A stretch of DNA of 64,000 nucleotides from the NCBI RefSeq assembly GCF_000720475.1, contig NZ_JOAP01000007.1, positions 186,001-250,000 of the forward strand, given 5' to 3'. Below, piece by piece: positions 60,028 through 64,000 of the stretch (position 1 is the first letter of the stretch; each line of letters opens with the position of its first letter). This stretch comes from Streptomyces aureocirculatus. Lineage in GTDB: Bacteria; Actinomycetota; Actinomycetes; Streptomycetales; Streptomycetaceae. The translations under genes and the position numbers were made by a program. Under the pieces are notes generated by a model that was given only the letters and a program-made list of their open reading frames with translations, was not told where the DNA came from and did not search any database.

Positions 60028-60795
60028 TCAGCGCACCCCGGTCGTGCTGTTGGCGGCGTCGGCCTGCTGCGCGGGGCCCTCGTCGACGAAGCTGTAGGGA
60101 GGCAGCGGCCCGTGCACCCGCAGTTCCAGGTGGGGCTGGCTCTTGCGCAGCTCCTCGACCGCGGCGACGAAGCCGTCGGCCGTCTCCCGCCGTACCAGGA
60201 ACGACACGTTGGCCAGCCAGCCGGAACCCTCCGGGCCCTCGCTCACGGCCTCCGCGCACGGTTCGAGGGCGCGGCGCACCTCGATGCCGTCGCTGACCTC
60301 ACGGGCCCGCACGGCGTTGGTCACCTGCTCGCCGAGTTGCAGCTTCTGCTCGTAGTTGCCGCCACCGGCGCGCCGGTTGTTCTCGACCATGGCGCGCAGC
60401 TCGGGGTTCTCGGCGAGCACCTGGTGCAGCACGGCCTGCTCGTCGTGGGCGGCCTTGACGTTGTACTCGGCCCTGCCGTCGAGCGCGCGCAGCCGCTCCT
60501 CGTAGTGGTCGGCGAGTTCGGCGAGCACCGCGACGACGGCTTCGTCGTCGTCCGCGAGGCTGCCGAAGCGCATCGGCAGGACGGCGCCGCTCGCACCCGC
60601 CTCGTCCAGGACGCTCTGGTGGGCGAGCAGGTCGCGCCGCTTGGGGCGCAGGTCCTCGGGGCTGTCGGAGACGATGGCGGCGAGGTTGCCCTGCCGCACG
60701 ACGCGTATCTTGCGTGCCGGTTCGCCGATGCCGCCCATGCCCTCCGGCAGCGCCGGGTGGGTCGCGGCCGCGATGCCGTAGATGTACGTGGTCAC
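60028..60795 (-). CDS. gvpF: gas vesicle protein GvpF (GvpL/F family)
   Basis: 255 aa. [40 protein letters not shown] and [20 protein letters not shown] are GvpL/F markers; PYSFVDEG is near the end. GTG start overlaps the gvpA stop as GTGA, with GGAGGAG upstream. Assembly cofactor for GvpA. Confidence 0.95.
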   Translation of the reverse strand: MTTYIYGIAAATHPALPEGMGGIGEPARKIRVVRQGNLAAIVSDSPEDLRPKRRDLLAHQSVLDEAGASGAVLPMRFGSLADDDEAVVAVLAELADHYEERLRALDGRAEYNVKAAHDEQAVLHQVLAENPELRAMVENNRRAGGGNYEQKLQLGEQVTNAVRAREVSDGIEVRRALEPCAEAVSEGPEGSGWLANVSFLVRRETADGFVAAVEELRKSQPHLELRVHGPLPPYSFVDEGPAQQADAANSTTGVR

Positions 60796-61232
60796 TCCTG
60801 CTCCTCCTTCCGGCTGCGGGACGACGTCGAGCGCCGGGCGCGCGGGCGGGCCTCTTCCTTTTCCTTGGAGCGGCCTTCGTCACGGGCCTGGCTGAAGGCG
60901 TCGGATATGGTCTCCGCGGCGCCCGAGAGCGCGCCCTTGGACTTGCCGCGCGCGCCGGACTCGGTGACCTCGCCGACGAGGTCGGGCAGGCCGGGGTTCT
61001 TGTGCGGGCCCGCTTCCAGGTCGAGGCGGTTGCAGGCCTCTGCGAACCGCAGATACGTGTCGACGCTCGCCACGACGACTCGTACGTCGATCTTCAGGAT
61101 CTCGATGCCGACGAGCGAGACCCGGACGAAGGCGTCGATCACGAGGCCCCGGTCCAGGATGAGTTCGATGACGTCGTACAGGCCACTGGTACCACCTGCA
61201 CCGCCGGACTGCTGTGCTGGGACGACGGTCAT
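60792..61232 (-). CDS. gvpA: gas vesicle structural protein GvpA
   Basis: 146 aa. The shell-forming core is [20 protein letters not shown], then [20 protein letters not shown] and [17 protein letters not shown] long C-terminal extension (~80 residues, Lys/Arg/Glu-rich) follows, as in other actinobacterial GvpA. AAGGAGGG lies upstream; the 163-bp leader before it is much less GC-rich than the rest. Confidence 0.96.
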   Translation of the reverse strand: MTVVPAQQSGGAGGTSGLYDVIELILDRGLVIDAFVRVSLVGIEILKIDVRVVVASVDTYLRFAEACNRLDLEAGPHKNPGLPDLVGEVTESGARGKSKGALSGAAETISDAFSQARDEGRSKEKEEARPRARRSTSSRSRKEEQE

Positions 61233-61395
61233 GCCGGCCAGCCCTCCTTGCCTTGGGTGTTTGGTGTATGTGTTGTATCGCCGAATTGCTCTGCTATTGC
61301 TTCGGTATTGCCCTGTTGCTCTGGTACTGCTCCGAAACGCGCTTTATATGCGTATGGGTGTACGAGCGGCTCGGCCACGGCCGATCAGGAGCGGC
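61233..61395. other. low-GC leader between gvpO and gvpA
   Basis: 163 bp with low GC content for this genome. On the minus strand it carries repeats of the type GAGCAnTACC, AGAGCAACAG, GGCAATACC, GAAGCAATAG, AGAGCAATTC. It may be a separate gvpA promoter or an RNA processing/stability region that raises GvpA level. Confidence 0.5.
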
Positions 61396-61716
61396 TCAGC
61401 CGCCGGGCCGTGACGGGTCCGCGCGGCCGCGCTCATAGCGCCGCACGCGCTTGTAACCGGTCAGCTCACCGTGCGGGTCGAGGGTCACGGCGTAGGTCGC
61501 GAGCAGGCTCATCGTGTCCGGCACGCGCTCAAGTTCGAGCACTTCGACGGCCAATTCCCAGCCGTCATCGGTGCGTTCGAAGGACGACACGGACTCGGCG
61601 GTCATGCCGGTGAGTTCCGCCAGTTGCTCACGCGCGGCGCGCAGCACCACGACGGGGCCGGGAAGTTCCTCGGATTCGGACTTCTTCTTGCTCTGGTTGC
61701 TGGGCGTCTGCGTCAT
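61396..61716 (-). CDS. gvpO: gas vesicle protein GvpO
   Basis: 106 aa. GvpO-type core: LPGPVVVLRAAREQLAELTG, MTAESVSSFERTDDGWELAV, EVLELERVPDTMSLLATYAV, then GYKRVRRYERG. The N-terminus is Ser/Lys/Glu-rich. ATG 61716 has a perfect AAGGAGGTGACC. First gene of gvpOAFGYZJLSK; a SigB-like promoter lies just upstream. Confidence 0.92.
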   Translation of the reverse strand: MTQTPSNQSKKKSESEELPGPVVVLRAAREQLAELTGMTAESVSSFERTDDGWELAVEVLELERVPDTMSLLATYAVTLDPHGELTGYKRVRRYERGRADPSRPGG

Positions 61717-61735
61717 GGTCACCTCCTTCTTCGGG

Positions 61736-61759
61736 TGACCCCGCATTCGCCGCTCAAAC
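61736..61759 (-). promoter_or_regulatory. candidate SigB-type promoter of the gvp operon
   Basis: On the minus strand GTTT (61759-61756), 14 bp, then GGGTCA (61741-61736), close to the Streptomyces SigB-type consensus GnnT-N14-16-GGGTAC/T. It ends 19 nt before the gvpO ATG, leaving room for the full ribosome site. Confidence 0.5.
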
Positions 61760-61773
61760 CCAGGGGGTGTGCT

Positions 61774-62733
61774 TCACGCGCCGCGCAGGGCCCGTAGCTT
61801 GCGGCGTGCCGGGCCGAGGGCGCGGGGTGAGCGCAGCAGCCCGGCCCAGGGATCGGCGCGAGCCTGCTCCACCGCGTCGGCGACGGTCCAGCGCGCGGCG
61901 TGCGTGCCGGGGTCGTCGAGCTGGTCCCAGCCGAGCGGCACGGCGACGGGCGCGCCGGGCTTGGCCCGTACCGAGAACGGGGCGACGGCGGTCTGCGCGT
62001 AGGCGTTGCGCTGCACGTCGAGGTAGAGGCGGTCGCCGCGGTCCTTCTTGCGCACCGCTGTGGTCAGCCGGTCGGGGTCGGCGTCGGCGAGCAGCGCGGA
62101 GACCTCCTTGGCGAAGTCGCGTACGTCGTCGACGTGGTCGCGGCCGGTGAGCGGCACAATCACATGCAGGCCGCGCGACCCGGTCGTCATCAGGGCCGAC
62201 GGCAGGCCCACCTGATCGAGGACGTCGCCCAACTGCCGGGCCGCATCGCGCACCGTGCCGAACACGTCCGCGGGACCGCCGTCCTTGGGCGGGTCCAGGT
62301 CGAACACGAGGCGGTCGGGCCGCTCGGGGCGGTCGGCGCGGGACAGCCACCGGTGCAGGGTCACGCAGGCCTGGTCGGCGAGGTAGACCAGGGTGGCGCT
62401 GTCGTCGCACACGGTGTGCGTGACCGTCCCGTCCTCCTTGGCGACCTCGGCACGGGTGATCCAGTCCGGGTAGTGGTCGGGGGTGTCCTTCTGCATGAAC
62501 ATGGGGCCCGGTACGCCGTCGGGGTGCCGCTCCAGCATCAGCGGCCGGCCCCGCAGATGGGGCAGCATGAAGGGGGCGACGGACCGGTAGTAGTCGACGA
62601 GGTCGCCCTTGGTGATGCCGGGCCCTCCGTCCCCGCCCCCTTCGCCCCCGTTCAGGGGCAGCAGCACCTTCTCGGGCCGGTGCACCTCCACCGTGCGCCG
62701 ACCGGCGCGCACCTTGCGTGTCGTGGTGGCCAT
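61774..62733 (-). CDS. LigD-type polymerase/primase domain protein (NHEJ)
   Basis: 319 aa, stand-alone LigD PolDom. EVHRPEKVLLPLNGGEG, KGDLVDYYRSVAPFMLPHLR, catalytic VFDLDPPKDG and SRGLHVIVPLTGRDHVDDVR identify it. No ligase or nuclease domain is present; those would be encoded elsewhere. It adds (ribo)nucleotides during non-homologous end joining. AGGAGA precedes ATG 62733. 19 bp after the transketolase. Confidence 0.93.
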   Translation of the reverse strand: MATTTRKVRAGRRTVEVHRPEKVLLPLNGGEGGGDGGPGITKGDLVDYYRSVAPFMLPHLRGRPLMLERHPDGVPGPMFMQKDTPDHYPDWITRAEVAKEDGTVTHTVCDDSATLVYLADQACVTLHRWLSRADRPERPDRLVFDLDPPKDGGPADVFGTVRDAARQLGDVLDQVGLPSALMTTGSRGLHVIVPLTGRDHVDDVRDFAKEVSALLADADPDRLTTAVRKKDRGDRLYLDVQRNAYAQTAVAPFSVRAKPGAPVAVPLGWDQLDDPGTHAARWTVADAVEQARADPWAGLLRSPRALGPARRKLRALRGA

Positions 62734-62752
62734 GACGTCTCCTGACTCGCTC

Positions 62753-64000
62753 TCAGCGCACCACGTGCTCGACGAGGAGCCGCACCGCCGCGGCGATGGA
62801 CTCCGCGTCGATGCCGGCGGCACGCAACTGCTCGGCGGGCGACGCCGAGCCGGGCATGGTGGTCACGGCGAGCCGCGCCAGACGGGGCACGGGGCCGCCG
62901 TCGCAGAACGCGTCGAGGACGGCGTCGCCGATGCCGCCCTCCTGGCGGTGGTCCTCGACGGTGAGGAGACAGCCGGTGCTCTCGGCGGCCTCGCGCAGGG
63001 TGCGCCGGTCGACGGGTTTGACGGAGTACAGGTCGATCACGCGGACGGGGATGCCCGCCCGCGCGAGGGTGTCCGCGGCGGTCAGGGCCTCGTGCACGGT
63101 GATCCCGGCGGCGACCACGGTGAGCTGGTCGGCGTCGGAGGACCGCAGGACCTTGGACCCGCCGACCGGGAACTCCTCGTCGGGCCCGTACAGGACGGGC
63201 GTGGCGCCGCGCGAGGTCCGCAGGTAGCGCACGCCGTCCAGGTCGGCCATGGCGGCGACGAGGCGCGCGGTCTGTGGGGCGTCGCACGGATGGAGGACCG
63301 TCGAGCCGTGCACGGCCCGGAACATCGCGAGGTCCTCCAGGCCCATCTGGGAGGGCCCGTCCTGGCCGATGGCGACTCCGGCGTGCGAGCCGACGAGGTT
63401 GATGTCCGCGCCGCTCACCGCCGCCATCCGCACGAAGTCGTGGGCGCGGGTGAGGAACGCCGCGAACGACGACGCGTACGGCACCCAGCCGCGGGCCGCG
63501 AACCCGACGGCGGCACCGACGAGCTGCTGCTCGGCGATGTAGCACTCGACGTACCGCTCAGGGTGCTCCTTCGCGAAGTACTCGGCGCGGGTGGAGTCGC
63601 CGACCTCGCCGTCCAGGACCACCACGTCGCCGCGCGCCGAGCCGAGCGCGGTCAGCGCCTGGCCGAAGGCGTCCCGCGTCGCGACCTCGTCGCCGACGGC
63701 GTAGCGGGGCAGCTCCAGGTGCCCGCTGCGCACGGCGCGTGGGGAGCGGGCCGCCGGGGGCGCCTTGACGTCGACGCGCAGCCGCCTGCTGCCGCCGAGT
63801 TCGCGCACCGCCGCCTCCGCGTCGGACAGGGGCTTGCCGTGCAGTCCCTCGCGGTTCTCGGCGGCGGCGACGCCCTTGCCCTTGACGGTGCGGGCGAGGA
63901 TCACGGTGGGCCGTCCGGTGGTGGCGCGGGCCTCCTTGCAGGCGTCGTCGACGGCCTGGATGTCGTGTCCGTCGGCCTGGACGACGTGCCAGCCGAAGGC
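62753..64000 (-). CDS. transketolase, C-terminal part (5' end outside the window)
   Basis: 415 codons, continuing past the right edge. The visible part begins with the end of the TPP domain (AFGWHVVQADGHDIQAVDDA, PTVILARTVKGKGV), then the pyrimidine domain with YVECYIAEQQLVGAAVGFAA (catalytic Glu region), and the C-terminal domain (RVIDLYSVKPVDRRTLREAA, VEDHRQEGGIGDAVLDAF). Transfers two-carbon units between sugar phosphates. The ATG visible at 63904 is internal. Confidence 0.93.
   Translation of the reverse strand, partial: AFGWHVVQADGHDIQAVDDACKEARATTGRPTVILARTVKGKGVAAAENREGLHGKPLSDAEAAVRELGGSRRLRVDVKAPPAARSPRAVRSGHLELPRYAVGDEVATRDAFGQALTALGSARGDVVVLDGEVGDSTRAEYFAKEHPERYVECYIAEQQLVGAAVGFAARGWVPYASSFAAFLTRAHDFVRMAAVSGADINLVGSHAGVAIGQDGPSQMGLEDLAMFRAVHGSTVLHPCDAPQTARLVAAMADLDGVRYLRTSRGATPVLYGPDEEFPVGGSKVLRSSDADQLTVVAAGITVHEALTAADTLARAGIPVRVIDLYSVKPVDRRTLREAAESTGCLLTVEDHRQEGGIGDAVLDAFCDGGPVPRLARLAVTTMPGSASPAEQLRAAGIDAESIAAAVRLLVEHVVR

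Noticed and set aside
61214..61438. Small Cys/Leu/Tyr-rich plus-strand frame in the gvpO-gvpA gap
   Set aside because: No ribosome site, and it lies in the AT-richer leader; probably chance.

Overview
The window is a high-GC (clearly above 70%), gene-dense actinobacterial chromosome segment. Codon bias, GTG/TTG starts with AAGGAGG-type leaders, 4-bp ATGA/GTGA gene overlaps, Tat lipoproteins, a SigB/F-type sigma factor, an ANTAR regulator and a gvpOAFGYZJLSK gas-vesicle cluster all point to Streptomyces or a close relative. No tRNA, rRNA, CRISPR array, phage or intact insertion sequence was seen. The content looks like a core/arm mixture of metabolic, stress and transport genes.

Layout. 1-4275 (minus): a ribose-type sugar ABC operon, read ROK repressor, double ATPase, permease, Tat lipoprotein (cut by the window edge). 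4566-6295: FCD/GntR regulator and a FabH-type ketosynthase. 6418-9063: an oxalate/formate-type MFS carrier with its 49-residue companion, then fdhD preceded by only the last ~40 codons of a formate dehydrogenase subunit. 9389-12692: secreted sialidase and a DUF4185-like protein. 12628-14763: BASS-type symporter divergent from a LysR regulator. 14922-17585: two-domain Lrp/AsnC regulator divergent from a DHA2 exporter, with a phased repeat between them. 17790-19613: long-chain acyl-CoA synthetase, followed by ~560 bp of gene debris. 20177-25677 (minus): pqqABCDE continuing without a break into a Tat-exported heparin-lyase-like protein and a secreted PQQ sugar dehydrogenase, so cofactor synthesis and a cofactor-using enzyme appear to be one operon. 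25969-32060: aldo/keto reductase, a VOC protein from a leaderless promoter, two methyltransferases, a pterin dehydratase, an ADP-ribosylglycohydrolase and an MmyB-like regulator. 32086-40820: a second DnaK with a HAIR-like box, OsmC, an APC permease, a membrane phosphodiesterase, a small serine-recombinase-like protein, and an MBL hydrolase coupled to DedA. 40888-43177: an aminotransferase-fold protein lacking the PLP lysine and a repeat-rich surface protein.

43262-50067 is a signalling and stress block: GAF-ANTAR protein, PAS-GAF protein, SigB/F-type sigma factor, and divergently a pyruvate-oxidase-like TPP enzyme, a CBS pair, a DJ-1/PfpI protein and a TIGR03086 protein. 50398-55721: AraC regulator, ABC-F ATPase, PAP2-diacylglycerol-kinase fusion, and a methyltransferase behind a perfect 14-bp palindrome. 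55774-61716 (minus) is the complete gas-vesicle operon, whose first gene has a SigB-like promoter candidate; its GvpY and GvpZ carry strongly basic and strongly acidic tails. Upstream on the same strand are a LigD-type polymerase domain and a truncated transketolase.

A recurring trait is in-frame short tandem repeats (9, 15, 36 bp) that build low-complexity protein ends (sugar ATPase, PqqE, phosphodiesterase, surface protein, GvpK, GvpL, GvpZ). No wholly new system is obvious. The best leads are the charged GvpY/GvpZ pair, the PQQ-polysaccharide operon, the lysine-less aminotransferase, the recombinase-like orphan and the unusual leaders at 26.9 and 54.85 kb.
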